Source of the DNA: Bacillus sp. EAC
GTDB taxonomy: Bacteria; Bacillota; Bacilli; Bacillales; Bacillaceae_G
Direction of reading: 5' to 3'
Assembly: GCF_002156875.1 (NCBI RefSeq)
Contig: NZ_NCSY01000004.1
Location: forward strand, 124,001-188,000
DNA: 64,000 nucleotides
The notes below the pieces were generated by a model that was not told the DNA's origin, did no database searches, and saw only the letters and a list, made by a program, of their open reading frames with translations. The position numbers and the translations under genes were made by a program. Shown in pieces: positions 1-8,727 of this stretch; positions within the stretch are counted from its first letter, which is position 1, and every line of letters begins with the position of its first letter.

Positions 1-383
1 TGATTTCTCTTGCATTAGGAGGTAAAATTAATACATTTATGCTAGGTGAGGATTTATCAAAAGCATTAGGTCAAAACACAGCATTACTAAAAGGAATCTT
101 AGTATTCCTAGTTATCGTATTGGCCGGAGGTGCAGTCAGTGTAGCTGGTCCAATCGGGTTAGTTGGTATTATCGTACCTCAAATTGTTAGAGTTTTTGTA
201 AAAAACGATTACCGATGGATGATTCCATTATGCGGATTATTCGGAGCAATTTTACTTCTATTAGCTGATATTGGTGCTCGTTATTTAATCATGCCAGAAG
301 AAACGCCTGTTGGTATTATGACAGCGGTGATTGGCGCACCATTCTTTATTTATTTAGCGAGAAAAGGCGGTACGGTAAAATGA
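1..383 (+). CDS. FecCD-family iron-siderophore ABC permease, C-terminal part
   Basis: The reading frame is open from the left edge (frame beginning at base 3), so the gene starts outside the window; the ATG at 39 is internal. The visible 126 residues contain three hydrophobic spans and the FecCD-type coupling segment GLVGIIVPQIVR. The family forms the inner-membrane channel of ferric-siderophore or cobalamin importers. It overlaps the next permease gene by 4 bases (ATGA), as expected for two permease subunits of one transporter. The substrate-binding lipoprotein is presumably upstream. The substrate cannot be read from this fragment. Confidence 0.9.
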   Translation, partial: ISLALGGKINTFMLGEDLSKALGQNTALLKGILVFLVIVLAGGAVSVAGPIGLVGIIVPQIVRVFVKNDYRWMIPLCGLFGAILLLLADIGARYLIMPEETPVGIMTAVIGAPFFIYLARKGGTVK

Positions 384-1432
384 ACATGTTCAAAATACGT
401 AACAAATTTTTCTCATTACTTTTACATAAACGTTCTATGTTCGTTTTATTAATCACTTTGATGCTGATGTTTGGTTCATTTTTAGTTAGTTTAACATTAG
501 GTGATCGATATATCTCTATTCCACATGTATTATCAGTCATAATTGGAGAAGGATCACAAATAGATAAATTATTTATTGAAGCTTTTAGGATGCCAAGGAT
601 AATTGTTGCTATGATAGCAGGGTTATCACTAGCAATTGCTGGTTCAATTCTTCAAGGATTAGTAAGAAACCCTCTTGCTTCACCTGATATTTTAGGATTA
701 TCTGGAGGTGCTGGAGCAGCTGTTGTCCTATTTTTAGCAATTTTTAGTGATGATCGGACGAATTCTTTAACAGTTAGTATTAAATGGTTACCTTTAGCAG
801 CATTTTTAGGTGCAATCATTAGTTTACTATTTGTTTACGCATTTGCGTATAAGGACGGAGAATTGAAACCATTACGATTAGTTTTAGTTGGTGTTGGATT
901 TTCTGCACTTGCCCAAGCTACAACATCATTCTTTATGTTAATTGGACCTATATTTAGAGCAACTGAAGCAAATATGTGGTTAACAGGTAGTGTATATGGA
1001 GCAAATTGGGAACAAGTAAAAATTATTCTTTTTTGGACAATATTATTTACAGGATTAGCTCTATTATTTATAAGACATTTAAATACGCAACAGCTGGGAG
1101 ATGATGTCTCTACAAGTTTAGGTGTAAAGGTTGAAAAAAATAGAATGATTTTGTTATTTATTAGTACGGCATTAGTTGCAGGTGCCGTTTCATTTGCAGG
1201 AGCTCTTGGTTTTGTTGGATTAATTGCACCGCATATTGCTAGAAAAATAGTAGGTGCTTCATATGGCGCATTGATACCTGTATCAGGTGCAATTGGAGCG
1301 ATAATGGTATTGGTAGCAGATACAATTGGAAGAACAGTGTTTCTACCAGTCCAGATCCCTGCAGGAGTATTTACAGCAGTAATTGGCGCACCATATTTTA
1401 TATTTTTATTATTTAAAACGGGAAAAAGGTGA
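380..1432 (+). CDS. FecCD-family iron-siderophore ABC permease, second subunit
   Basis: This 350-residue, strongly hydrophobic protein has the FecCD architecture. The motif [18 protein letters not shown] lies in the N-terminal third, and [16 protein letters not shown], the loop that docks on the ATPase, near the C-terminus. Length matches the family (330-350). It forms a heterodimeric channel with the preceding permease, to which its start codon is fused by a 4-base overlap, and it is followed 4 bases later by the ATPase gene. Together these make a FeuBC/YfiZ-YfhA-type ferric siderophore importer. The specific siderophore is unknown. Confidence 0.93.
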   Translation: MNMFKIRNKFFSLLLHKRSMFVLLITLMLMFGSFLVSLTLGDRYISIPHVLSVIIGEGSQIDKLFIEAFRMPRIIVAMIAGLSLAIAGSILQGLVRNPLASPDILGLSGGAGAAVVLFLAIFSDDRTNSLTVSIKWLPLAAFLGAIISLLFVYAFAYKDGELKPLRLVLVGVGFSALAQATTSFFMLIGPIFRATEANMWLTGSVYGANWEQVKIILFWTILFTGLALLFIRHLNTQQLGDDVSTSLGVKVEKNRMILLFISTALVAGAVSFAGALGFVGLIAPHIARKIVGASYGALIPVSGAIGAIMVLVADTIGRTVFLPVQIPAGVFTAVIGAPYFIFLLFKTGKR

Positions 1433-1436
1433 TTCG

Positions 1437-2237
1437 ATGTCAATAAATGCAATTAAAACGGATAAATTAACGTTATCGTATGATGATAAAACGATTATCA
1501 ATGAATTGGACTTTAATGTTCCTAAAGGAAAGATTACAGTATTGATTGGGGCAAATGGTTGTGGTAAATCTACACTACTTCGATCACTTGCACGATTACT
1601 ACAACCAAAAAGTGGTACTATTTTATTAGATGGTAAAGAAATTAGTAAACGTCCTACAAAAGAAATTGCACGTAATCTATCAATCTTACCTCAAAGCCCA
1701 ATTGCACCTGAAGGATTAACCGTTTTTCAATTAGTAAAACAGGGTAGATATCCGTATCAAACTTGGTTAAAACAATGGTCGAAAGAAGATGAAGAGAAAG
1801 TAAATCATGCATTGGAAATGACAAATATGTATGAGTTAAAGGATCAACTAGTCGACTCACTTTCTGGAGGTCAACGTCAACGTGCTTGGATTGCTATGAC
1901 TTTAGCACAAGATACAGATACGATATTATTAGATGAGCCGACAACTTATCTTGATTTAACTCATCAGATTGAAATTTTAGATTTACTTTATGAATTAAAT
2001 GAAAGAGAACAACGTACAATTGTTATGGTACTTCATGATATTAATTTAGCGTGTCGTTATGCACATAATATAGTAGCGATTTCGAATGGTGAAGTATATG
2101 CTGAAGGTGACCCGGAAGAAATCATTAATCAAGATCTTATATGCGACGTGTTTTGCATGAATTGTGATATTGTAAAAGATCCATTGTTTGGTACACCACT
2201 ATGTATCCCACATGGGCGAGGCCGAAAAATAATATAA
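1437..2237 (+). CDS. Iron-siderophore ABC transporter ATP-binding protein (FecE/YusV type)
   Basis: A 266-residue ABC ATPase with Walker [10 protein letters not shown], the Q-loop segment, signature [12 protein letters not shown] and Walker [14 protein letters not shown] followed by the switch histidine (VLHDIN). The C-terminal tail [19 protein letters not shown] is typical of FecE-type ATPases. The start was placed at the ATG at 1437 because GGAAAAAGGTGATTCG supplies a ribosome binding site and the longer upstream reading lies inside the permease gene. It energises the two upstream permeases. A strong terminator follows the stop codon, closing this operon. Confidence 0.93.
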   Translation: MSINAIKTDKLTLSYDDKTIINELDFNVPKGKITVLIGANGCGKSTLLRSLARLLQPKSGTILLDGKEISKRPTKEIARNLSILPQSPIAPEGLTVFQLVKQGRYPYQTWLKQWSKEDEEKVNHALEMTNMYELKDQLVDSLSGGQRQRAWIAMTLAQDTDTILLDEPTTYLDLTHQIEILDLLYELNEREQRTIVMVLHDINLACRYAHNIVAISNGEVYAEGDPEEIINQDLICDVFCMNCDIVKDPLFGTPLCIPHGRGRKII

Positions 2238-2242
2238 TTGTT

Positions 2243-2272
2243 AAGGTGTCCTTATCTTTAGGACACCTTTCA
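2243..2272 (+). terminator. Intrinsic terminator of the FecCD operon
   Basis: Inverted repeat AAGGTGTCC / GGACACCTT with a 9-base loop, followed by TTTCATTT. It separates the siderophore importer from the FetA/FetB-like pair, so the latter probably has its own or read-through expression. Confidence 0.8.
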
Positions 2273-2293
2273 TTTAGTAAGGAGAGGTTGACT

Positions 2294-3016
2294 ATGACTC
2301 TTTCAATACAAAATATAAGTGTAGAGATCCATGGTGAGAAAATACTGAAGGAAATAACGTTTAATACAAATGAAAGTGAAATATTTTGTTTAATTGGTAC
2401 ATCTGGAGCTGGGAAAACTACTTTACTCCGCACCTTTAATCGACTTCAAGCCATTAGCCATGGTGAGATTAATTTAAATGGACAGTCGATCCACTCCATG
2501 ACTCCTCAAAATCTACGTAAAAATGCTGTAATGATTTTACAAACCCCTTCGTTATTTGAAGGAAGCGTGCAAGATAATATATTATTTGGCATCAATTTAT
2601 ATAGCAATTATGAGAAAGAGGAAGCAAAACGTTTAGCAATAAAACTACTAAACAAAGTAGGTCTTGAAACAGACTTACTCGAGAGAAATGCAGCTTCACT
2701 GTCAGTTGGCCAGCAGCAAAGAGTATCAATTGCTAGATCAATCGCTATGAAACCAAGGATATTATTATGTGATGAAATTACTTCTGCATTAGACCCACAA
2801 TCAACAGTACATATTCAAGAACTCCTTTTATCATTAAAAGAAGAAGAAAAAATGACCATCATTTTAGTTACACATAACATGGATTTGGTTCAACAAATTG
2901 CTGATCGAGTAGGGTTATTAATTAATGGGCAACTAGTGGAAGTAAATACTACTGAAGACTTTTTCAAAAATCCAAATACTGAAAGTGGTAAAAGTTTTCT
3001 CTCAACAATTGCATAA
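2294..3016 (+). CDS. fetA: ABC transporter ATP-binding protein, FetA/YbbL-like
   Basis: A 240-residue ABC ATPase with Walker A GTSGAGKTT, signature LSVGQQQRVSIARS and Walker B ILLCDEITSALDP. The start at 2294 is preceded by AAGGAGAGGTTGACT; earlier in-frame codons lie in the preceding terminator. The next gene, 14 bases downstream, is a UPF0014/FetB permease, which is the known partner of this ATPase class. In E. coli FetAB lowers labile iron and protects from oxidative stress; transfer of that role here is inference from synteny. The preceding iron importer is consistent with an iron theme. Confidence 0.85.
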   Translation: MTLSIQNISVEIHGEKILKEITFNTNESEIFCLIGTSGAGKTTLLRTFNRLQAISHGEINLNGQSIHSMTPQNLRKNAVMILQTPSLFEGSVQDNILFGINLYSNYEKEEAKRLAIKLLNKVGLETDLLERNAASLSVGQQQRVSIARSIAMKPRILLCDEITSALDPQSTVHIQELLLSLKEEEKMTIILVTHNMDLVQQIADRVGLLINGQLVEVNTTEDFFKNPNTESGKSFLSTIA

Positions 3017-3030
3017 AAGTAGGTGAAACG

Positions 3031-3804
3031 ATGGAAGGGAATTTACATTTCCAAGGTGTGTCTTTAACATTTTTATTAATTATAATTGCTATCGGTCTAT
3101 CATATTATCAAAAACTGGGTGTTGAAAAAGAAATAGGAATATCATCAGTTCGTACAGTCATCCAATTAATGATAATGGGATATGTGCTAGATTATGTATT
3201 ACGAATAGAGCATTTTTTTATCGTAGTCGTTATTCTTGTTTGTATGATCTTATTTGGTGCGTATACCTCAAGTAAAAGGTCTCAACAAATTGATGGAGTA
3301 TTTCTTATTTCATTTATTAGTATTTTATTAGGTGTAGGAATCTCATTAGGAATTGTTTTAGTTGCAAATAGTATTTCATTAAAAGCTCAATACGTTATAC
3401 CAATATCTAGTATGATCATTAGCACTGCAATGAATGCGAATAGTCTAGCTTTAACTAGACTTAGAGCTGAAATATTAGCTAACAAAAATCAAATAGAAGC
3501 GGCATTATGTTTAGGGGCAACAACAAAACAAGCTTCAAACAATGTCATAAAAAATTCGATAAAAGCAGCACTTATTCCATCAATAGATCGCGCTAAAACA
3601 GTTGGAATTGTTACACTACCTGGTTCTATGACTGGAATGATCTTTGCTGGAATCAGTCCATTATTTGCAATTAAATATCAACTATTAATCGAATGTATTT
3701 TAATTGGTTCGATTGCAATTAGTGTATTTGTCTCTACTTTATTATCTTATCGAAAATTCTTTACAAAAGATGATTCTTTAAAGTACGAATCACTTTATTC
3801 ATAA
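3031..3804 (+). CDS. fetB: UPF0014 (FetB-like) membrane permease
   Basis: A 257-residue protein with about seven hydrophobic segments and the UPF0014 hallmark stretch around NSLALTRLRAEI, then EAALCLGATTKQA and VTLPGSMTGMIFAG in the C-terminal half. Length is normal for the family (250-260). It sits 14 bases behind the FetA-like ATPase with its own site AAGTAGGTGAAACG, and the two should form one exporter. The family is linked to iron export in E. coli and to metal tolerance (STAR2/ALS3 type) in plants; the exact ion is not determinable here. Confidence 0.87.
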   Translation: MEGNLHFQGVSLTFLLIIIAIGLSYYQKLGVEKEIGISSVRTVIQLMIMGYVLDYVLRIEHFFIVVVILVCMILFGAYTSSKRSQQIDGVFLISFISILLGVGISLGIVLVANSISLKAQYVIPISSMIISTAMNANSLALTRLRAEILANKNQIEAALCLGATTKQASNNVIKNSIKAALIPSIDRAKTVGIVTLPGSMTGMIFAGISPLFAIKYQLLIECILIGSIAISVFVSTLLSYRKFFTKDDSLKYESLYS

Positions 3805-3809
3805 AAATC

Positions 3810-3844
3810 CAAGTACATCATAAGCTTGATGTACTTGAATTTTT
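3810..3844 (+). terminator. Intrinsic terminator after fetB
   Basis: Arms CAAGTACATCA / TGATGTACTTG with loop TAAGCT, followed by AATTTTTTG. It lies 5 bases past the fetB stop codon. Confidence 0.85.
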
Positions 3845-3851
3845 TGCTATT

Positions 3852-4075
3852 TTTGTAAACTTTGTTGCTATTGAAAAAAGTAATTCGTGGATTTCCACAC
3901 CAGGATGCTCGCTTTTTAGTGGGGCGTGCGATGAGCCTCCTCGGCTAGCCTGCGGGGTCTCACCTGTCCTGCTACTCCCACAGGAGTCTCGCATATCCGT
4001 TCATCATCTTCTAAATTTACAGTTTGTATTAAAAACCTTTTTAGAAACAACAATCTTTTAGAAAAGAGCCTTTTA
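3852..4075 (-). repeat. Dispersed intergenic GC-rich repeat, copy 1 (full length, inverted)
   Basis: This is the complement of the element best seen at 45805-46035. The core contains CTCCTGTGGGAGTAGC, GAGACCCCGC, GAGGAGGCTCATCGC and CGCCCCAC..AAGCGAGCATCCTG. Both AT-rich flanks also match copy 6: TTTGTAAACTTTGTTGCTAT on one side and the complement of TAAAAGATTGTT on the other. It lies between convergent fetB and ohrA. No coding potential is seen. Confidence 0.85.
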
Positions 4076-4079
4076 TTTA

Positions 4080-4499
4080 TTACGAAATTACTCTTAATTG
4101 AACATCCATATTTCCTCTTGTTACTTTAGAATATGGACATACACCATGTGCCGCTTTTACTAGTTCTACAGCCACTTCAGTAGGTACACCTTGCACTTTA
4201 ACGTCAAGCTGAGCAGCTAATTTAAATCCACCATCTACTGGATCTTTTCCGATTGTAACATTTGCCGTTACGTTAGTAGACTCTAATTTAATTTTTTTCT
4301 GACGTGCAACTAAATTTAATGCACTGTCAAAGCAAGCAGAATAACCAGCTGCAAATAGTTGTTCTGGATTTGTTGCTCCTCCTGGTCCGCCTAATTCAAC
4401 TGGTGGTTTTAGTGCTAAGTTAATAAAATCATCCGAAGAGATGACTCTTCCGTCACGTCCACCTGTTGCAGTTGCTGTAGCTGTATATAATTTTTTCAT
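4080..4499 (-). CDS. ohrA: Organic hydroperoxide resistance protein (Ohr/OsmC family)
   Basis: A 139-residue Ohr protein, the usual family length. The two redox-active cysteines are C56 in YSACFDSAL and C121 in HGVCPYSKVTRGN, which reduce organic hydroperoxides with thiol cofactors in the cytoplasm. The catalytic arginine region (GGRDGRV) is at residues 13-19. It lies 23 bases behind ohrR on the same strand and is probably co-transcribed from the ohrR promoter, which carries a palindromic operator; peroxide oxidation of OhrR would induce both genes. Confidence 0.94.
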   Translation of the reverse strand: MKKLYTATATATGGRDGRVISSDDFINLALKPPVELGGPGGATNPEQLFAAGYSACFDSALNLVARQKKIKLESTNVTANVTIGKDPVDGGFKLAAQLDVKVQGVPTEVAVELVKAAHGVCPYSKVTRGNMDVQLRVIS

Positions 4500-4522
4500 T
4501 TTAAATTTCCCCTTTTATTTTT

Positions 4523-4987
4523 TTATTTTTTATTTTCATTTGCAGTATGAATTTTCTGCAATAGTGATTTCGTTTGATTTAATAAGGACAAAAACTCATC
4601 ATAAGTAGCATTACTTTCGGTAAAAAATTGTTCTGGAATGCAATAAGCTTCTGCTTTTAAATTTTTACCATCTTCAGTTAGTGAGATAAAAACTTTTCTT
4701 TCATCATTCGAATCACGTTTTCGAAAAATTAAACCAGTAGACTCCATACGTTTTAGCATAGGAGTAAGTGTACCGGAATCTAAAAATAGCTTATCACCTA
4801 ACTCTTTAACTGATTGACTATCCTGCTCCCATAGTGAAAGTAAGACAAGATATTGTGGATATGTTAGCCCAAACTTCTCTAGTATAGGGCGATATAGCTT
4901 AGTGATTTCACGTGAACATGCATAAATTGAAAAGCATAATTGATTTTCAAGTAATAGTTTATTTTCTGTATTCAATTTTACCAACAT
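4523..4987 (-). CDS. ohrR: MarR-family peroxide-sensing repressor OhrR
   Basis: A 154-residue winged-helix MarR regulator. The sensing cysteine is C18 in LENQLCFSIYACSRE, matching the single reactive Cys of B. subtilis OhrR; the tyrosines that stabilise it are in the TYPQYLVLLSLWE helix. DNA-binding residues follow in SGTLTPMLKRME. The start is uncertain by a few codons: the ATG at 4987 abuts AAAGG, and an in-frame TTG four codons later (4975) has better spacing. It heads an ohrR-ohrA operon and has a palindrome just upstream. Confidence 0.92.
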   Translation of the reverse strand: MLVKLNTENKLLLENQLCFSIYACSREITKLYRPILEKFGLTYPQYLVLLSLWEQDSQSVKELGDKLFLDSGTLTPMLKRMESTGLIFRKRDSNDERKVFISLTEDGKNLKAEAYCIPEQFFTESNATYDEFLSLLNQTKSLLQKIHTANENKK

Positions 4988-4995
4988 CCTTTAAT

Positions 4996-5016
4996 ATTAA
5001 TTGTGCACAATTTAAT
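4996..5016. promoter_or_regulatory. OhrR operator palindrome
   Basis: A perfect 14-base palindrome AATTGTGCACAATT (4999-5012), extended by ATT..TAAT, sits 12 bases upstream of the ohrR start codon. OhrR operators in Bacillus are palindromes built on AATT half-sites, so this is the natural autoregulatory site. Assignment is by position and pattern, not by measured binding. Confidence 0.7.
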
Positions 5017-5080
5017 ATGACACAATCATAATTTAAAATATATTTTTTTGCAAGTATGAAGTTTTTTTTATTTTTAACAA

Positions 5081-5117
5081 AAAAAGCCAACTAATGTGCA
5101 AATCACATAAATTGGCT
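5081..5117 (-). terminator. Intrinsic terminator after mprF
   Basis: Read on the minus strand, AGCCAATTTATGTG pairs with CACATTAGTTGGCT around a short loop and is followed by a run of seven T. It lies immediately past the mprF stop codon. Confidence 0.8.
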
Positions 5118-5124
5118 CTTAAAA

Positions 5125-7647
5125 TTAATCTTTTTTTGATTTTGAAATGAGTGTAGTTATTTGTAACATCGTTATTGGTAACGATGTTTTCTTATGATAT
5201 GCGAGGAATTTAGGTCTCCACTTATTAACATATTTCTCTTTGAAGCTCCTTAATCCTTGGAAATGATATAAGAATTGGCCATATTCATAAATCTGGGCTG
5301 CAATTTTTTCGCTAGTAAAAGAATACTTTGATTGTCCAACATTTGCTAGCGGAGACATTCCTACATTAAAGTTTTTGTATCCTTTAATTTTCGACCATTC
5401 AATTAGATTAACAAACATGAAATCCATTGTTCCTTTTGGTGCACTCTTTTTTTGACGCATCAAATCAATAGAAATAGTATGTTCATTATAACTAGGCATG
5501 ATCGATACAAATGCAATCATTTCATTTTGATTATTTTTAATAATAGCTACAGGTGCTAATTGAATGTAGTCCTCATAAAAATAGCCAAGCGAGAAACCTT
5601 TTTCTTTTCGTCCATTTAGCCATTCAGTAGACAAGTCTCTTAGGTCCTTAAAAAATTCGGAAGAAAATGGAGGTTCGATGATTTCAAATCTAAATTCTTC
5701 TCGTACAAATTTGTTATAAAGTGCCCGTAGTGATTTTTGACGTTTACCAGATAAACTAAATGATGAACTATCTGCAAATCCTTCTTCGCCTAATTTGAAA
5801 AAATCAAATCCATTCTCGTGTAAGTATGGTAATGAGTCTGAATGAACCTGATAAAAAACAAGTGTATAGCCAAAACGGTCTGCATAAATTAATAATTCTT
5901 CAATAGCAGGATGAATTCGTGATGCTTCACCAACTGGGTCACCTAAAATAACAAGCTTATCTGCATACGGCTGGAAAATAAATAATACTGTTTCATCTTG
6001 TGCCCAAAATAAATATTTATCATGTAAAAAAATTAAGTGAGAGAGCTCTGTACCACCGTATTTTAAAAGATGTTCTCTAATTTTTTCTTCTTCACTTTTT
6101 GTTTTAATAAAATTAAATTGTTTTACTTTAACTTTAAAAAATGCGATATAAAAGAAAAATAATGCTGCAGCAAATCCGAGAACCGCGCTAACGACAATGT
6201 CCCTTGAATTAGCTAAGATGTAAGGTAAATATTTAGCTGGGAATCGCAAATTTGTTGTAGGGAGATTGACATATGCAATCAATAAATAACTACCTAAAAA
6301 GAAAAATAGAATAAAATTATCAACAATAAGTTTTCCCCAGGTTAATACAAAACTTTCCCGATAGAATTGCTTTTTAGCAATAAATAATACAAAAGCTACT
6401 CCTAAAACGAATAACGCTTCTTCATAATCTAATCCCTTCGAATACGTTGTAATCGCACCGACAATTAACATGAAAAGTGTAATATACCATGCTCTTTTTA
6501 CTTTATAGTCAATTCCCCTAGAAAGGCCGAGTAAAGTAAAACCTGCCGTAACTGACAATAAGTGAGAGATATTAATAATTGCTGATGACAATATGACTTT
6601 TAAAATACTGATTCTTAAAAGCATACTAGGAACAGCTGCAGAAACAAGTAATATAACTCCAGAAAGGAAGACAAGAATTGTAAGTGCTTTATGGCTTAGG
6701 TAAGTAGAAATTTGATTTGGTATGTTATTAAACGATTGATTTAAATGATTCCAAAGTAATTTAAGCGCCAATACTATTCCACATGCAAATGGGAAAAAGA
6801 AATAACTGAAACGATAAATTAGTAAAATTAGCAACGTTGTTTCCTTATCGATTCCGAAGTATGTAAACCCTAATAGAAATATGAAATCGAAAGAACCAAG
6901 GCCTCCTGGTATCATACTAATGATTGCAGCAACTGATGCTACTAAAAATACTGGTAAAACCTCAATCAGAGAAATATCAACATGTAAAAATAAACAGATA
7001 AAGTATATGAACAATAAGATAAATGTCCATTCAAATAATGAAATGATGACTAATGAAATCATAAATTTTGCTGAAAATTCTTCAGAGAAGAAATTACGTT
7101 TCATATAAACAACAACGAACATGATTGGGAAATAACAAATAGCAATAATGATTGCAATATACAAAGATTTATATTCATTTAAGAAAGATAAATCAAATAT
7201 TCCAGTAAACAAAAATAAACTTAAAATTGATAATCCTGAAAGGAGGAAGATTGTTACACTACTAACGGCTTTTACAATTTCAGGTGCGGTACGATCTTTA
7301 CGATAAAATAATGTTCTAATTGTCGTGCCAGCGACGCCACCAAGTCCGATTAAGTTCGAGGTAGTATTTGCCAACCAGGCTATAACAATTATTTTTTTAA
7401 AACTAAAATCTAATTTTAAAAGTCTAGTGAGAACGAAGTCATAAAGAAACATTGGTGAAACTGCTACAATTCCTAATGCGAAAATAGTAAAATACTCAAA
7501 CATAGTCAGTGACTTCATATAATTAAAGAACATTCTAAAATCGAAGTTCAAAAGTACGTTTTTACCTACAAATATAAATGCGACAAGTAATATCGAAATA
7601 AAAAAAAGCTTAAACAAACCTACTTTACTTAACTGAATCTTATTCAT
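5125..7647 (-). CDS. mprF: Bifunctional lysylphosphatidylglycerol synthase/flippase MprF
   Basis: An 840-residue membrane protein of the length and layout of MprF. The first about 520 residues hold many transmembrane segments, beginning with the LPG-flippase (UPF0104-like) domain with GGLGSFDFI near residue 250. The last about 300 residues form the cytoplasmic GNAT-like DUF2156 synthase domain (GDPVGEASRIHPAIEELL, then FNVGMSPLANVG). The enzyme transfers lysine from Lys-tRNA to phosphatidylglycerol and flips the product, which lowers the negative surface charge and gives resistance to cationic peptides. It is monocistronic and ends in a good terminator. Confidence 0.95.
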   Translation of the reverse strand: MNKIQLSKVGLFKLFFISILLVAFIFVGKNVLLNFDFRMFFNYMKSLTMFEYFTIFALGIVAVSPMFLYDFVLTRLLKLDFSFKKIIVIAWLANTTSNLIGLGGVAGTTIRTLFYRKDRTAPEIVKAVSSVTIFLLSGLSILSLFLFTGIFDLSFLNEYKSLYIAIIIAICYFPIMFVVVYMKRNFFSEEFSAKFMISLVIISLFEWTFILLFIYFICLFLHVDISLIEVLPVFLVASVAAIISMIPGGLGSFDFIFLLGFTYFGIDKETTLLILLIYRFSYFFFPFACGIVLALKLLWNHLNQSFNNIPNQISTYLSHKALTILVFLSGVILLVSAAVPSMLLRISILKVILSSAIINISHLLSVTAGFTLLGLSRGIDYKVKRAWYITLFMLIVGAITTYSKGLDYEEALFVLGVAFVLFIAKKQFYRESFVLTWGKLIVDNFILFFFLGSYLLIAYVNLPTTNLRFPAKYLPYILANSRDIVVSAVLGFAAALFFFYIAFFKVKVKQFNFIKTKSEEEKIREHLLKYGGTELSHLIFLHDKYLFWAQDETVLFIFQPYADKLVILGDPVGEASRIHPAIEELLIYADRFGYTLVFYQVHSDSLPYLHENGFDFFKLGEEGFADSSSFSLSGKRQKSLRALYNKFVREEFRFEIIEPPFSSEFFKDLRDLSTEWLNGRKEKGFSLGYFYEDYIQLAPVAIIKNNQNEMIAFVSIMPSYNEHTISIDLMRQKKSAPKGTMDFMFVNLIEWSKIKGYKNFNVGMSPLANVGQSKYSFTSEKIAAQIYEYGQFLYHFQGLRSFKEKYVNKWRPKFLAYHKKTSLPITMLQITTLISKSKKD

Positions 7648-7968
7648 GAGTCACTCCTGAAGTTTATAATCAAAAAGATTTTCATAGTAATGCACCTATT
7701 AATAGTATTCCATATTATTCCACTCTTTAACAAGAAGAATATAAACTTAGCTTATGAATTTTAGTATTGTGGTATTTTGGGATGAATTAATTTAATGAAA
7801 TCTTATACATTAAGGCTATTTCCATCCTTATTTTTGTAATAACTTAGCAATTTTCAATGACAAGTAGGTTTAATGAAACCTTCATTATAATAAGAAAAAA
7901 TAAGGATAGATTTCATTGAATAGTGTGCAGTTCAAAAAAGAGAATGGAATCCAATTTTGATTTCTTTA

Positions 7969-8000
7969 TTCATATTTAGTTCATAATGAACTTATATAAT
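7969..8000 (+). promoter_or_regulatory. Promoter with direct-repeat box, two-component operon
   Basis: TTCATA occurs at 7969 and again 11 bases later at 7980 (TTCATATTTAGTTCATAA). A good -10 hexamer TATAAT lies at 7995-8000. The repeat covers the -35 region. The same repeat with the same spacing is found upstream of the efflux pump at 10132. OmpR-class regulators bind direct repeats about 10-11 bases apart, so this is probably an autoregulatory site. The stretch 7648-7968 shows no gene. Confidence 0.6.
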
Positions 8001-8043
8001 TTGTTTATTAAAATATGTTAATGGAAATAAGTAGGTGGAAAGT

Positions 8044-8727
8044 TTGAATCATGTAAAAGTACTACTTGTCGATGATGATGCACATATAAGAGAGCTAATC
8101 TCAATTTTTTTAAGTGCTGAAGGTTATACAGTAATAGAGGCTGAAAACGGCGAAGAGGCATTGATATTGCTGGAAACAAATAATATACAAATAGCAGTCG
8201 TTGATGTCATGATGCCAGGAATAGATGGTTATGAATTTACAAGAGAATTAAAAAAATATTTTGATATACCAGTTCTAATGGTAACTGCAAAAGGTGAATC
8301 ACAAGATAAATTAAAGGGATTTGATCTCGGAGTTGATGATTATGTAGTGAAGCCATTTGATCCATTAGAAATCGTTGCTCGGGTAAAAGCCCTTTTAAGA
8401 AGGTTTCAATTATTAACTGATAAAAATATTATAGTTGGAAATTTAACGATAAACCAAATAAAATATGAAATTTCTGTTAGTAATCAATCGATCATGCTAC
8501 CTTTAAAAGAATTTGAACTACTATTTAAACTAGCAAGTCAAATTGGAAGGATTTTTACAAGAAACGATTTAATTGAACAGATTTGGGGACTTGATTACGA
8601 AGGCGATGAGCGAACTGTTGACGTTCATATTAAAAGAGTTCGTGAAAGATTGAGAGAATTAAAAGCCACTGTTGAAATTGTGACAGTCAGAGGGCTTGGT
8701 TATAAGCTTGAGGAAAACCGAATATGA
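8044..8727 (+). CDS. OmpR-family response regulator
   Basis: A 227-residue response regulator. The receiver domain has acidic residues VDDD at 9-12, phospho-acceptor D54 in AVVDVMMPG and the lysine of VVKPF; residues about 130-225 form an OmpR-type winged helix (ERTVDVHIKRVRERL). The TTG at 8044 was chosen because AGGTGG lies 5 bases upstream; an in-frame GTG at 8035 is the alternative. The stop codon overlaps the start of the sensor kinase gene by 4 bases. It probably controls itself and the downstream RND pump through shared repeats. Confidence 0.92.
   Translation: MNHVKVLLVDDDAHIRELISIFLSAEGYTVIEAENGEEALILLETNNIQIAVVDVMMPGIDGYEFTRELKKYFDIPVLMVTAKGESQDKLKGFDLGVDDYVVKPFDPLEIVARVKALLRRFQLLTDKNIIVGNLTINQIKYEISVSNQSIMLPLKEFELLFKLASQIGRIFTRNDLIEQIWGLDYEGDERTVDVHIKRVRERLRELKATVEIVTVRGLGYKLEENRI

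Noticed and set aside
835-1452. Long minus-strand open frame opposite the FecCD permease
   Set aside because: It is antisense to a clear permease gene with family motifs; its composition is that of a mirrored membrane protein gene.
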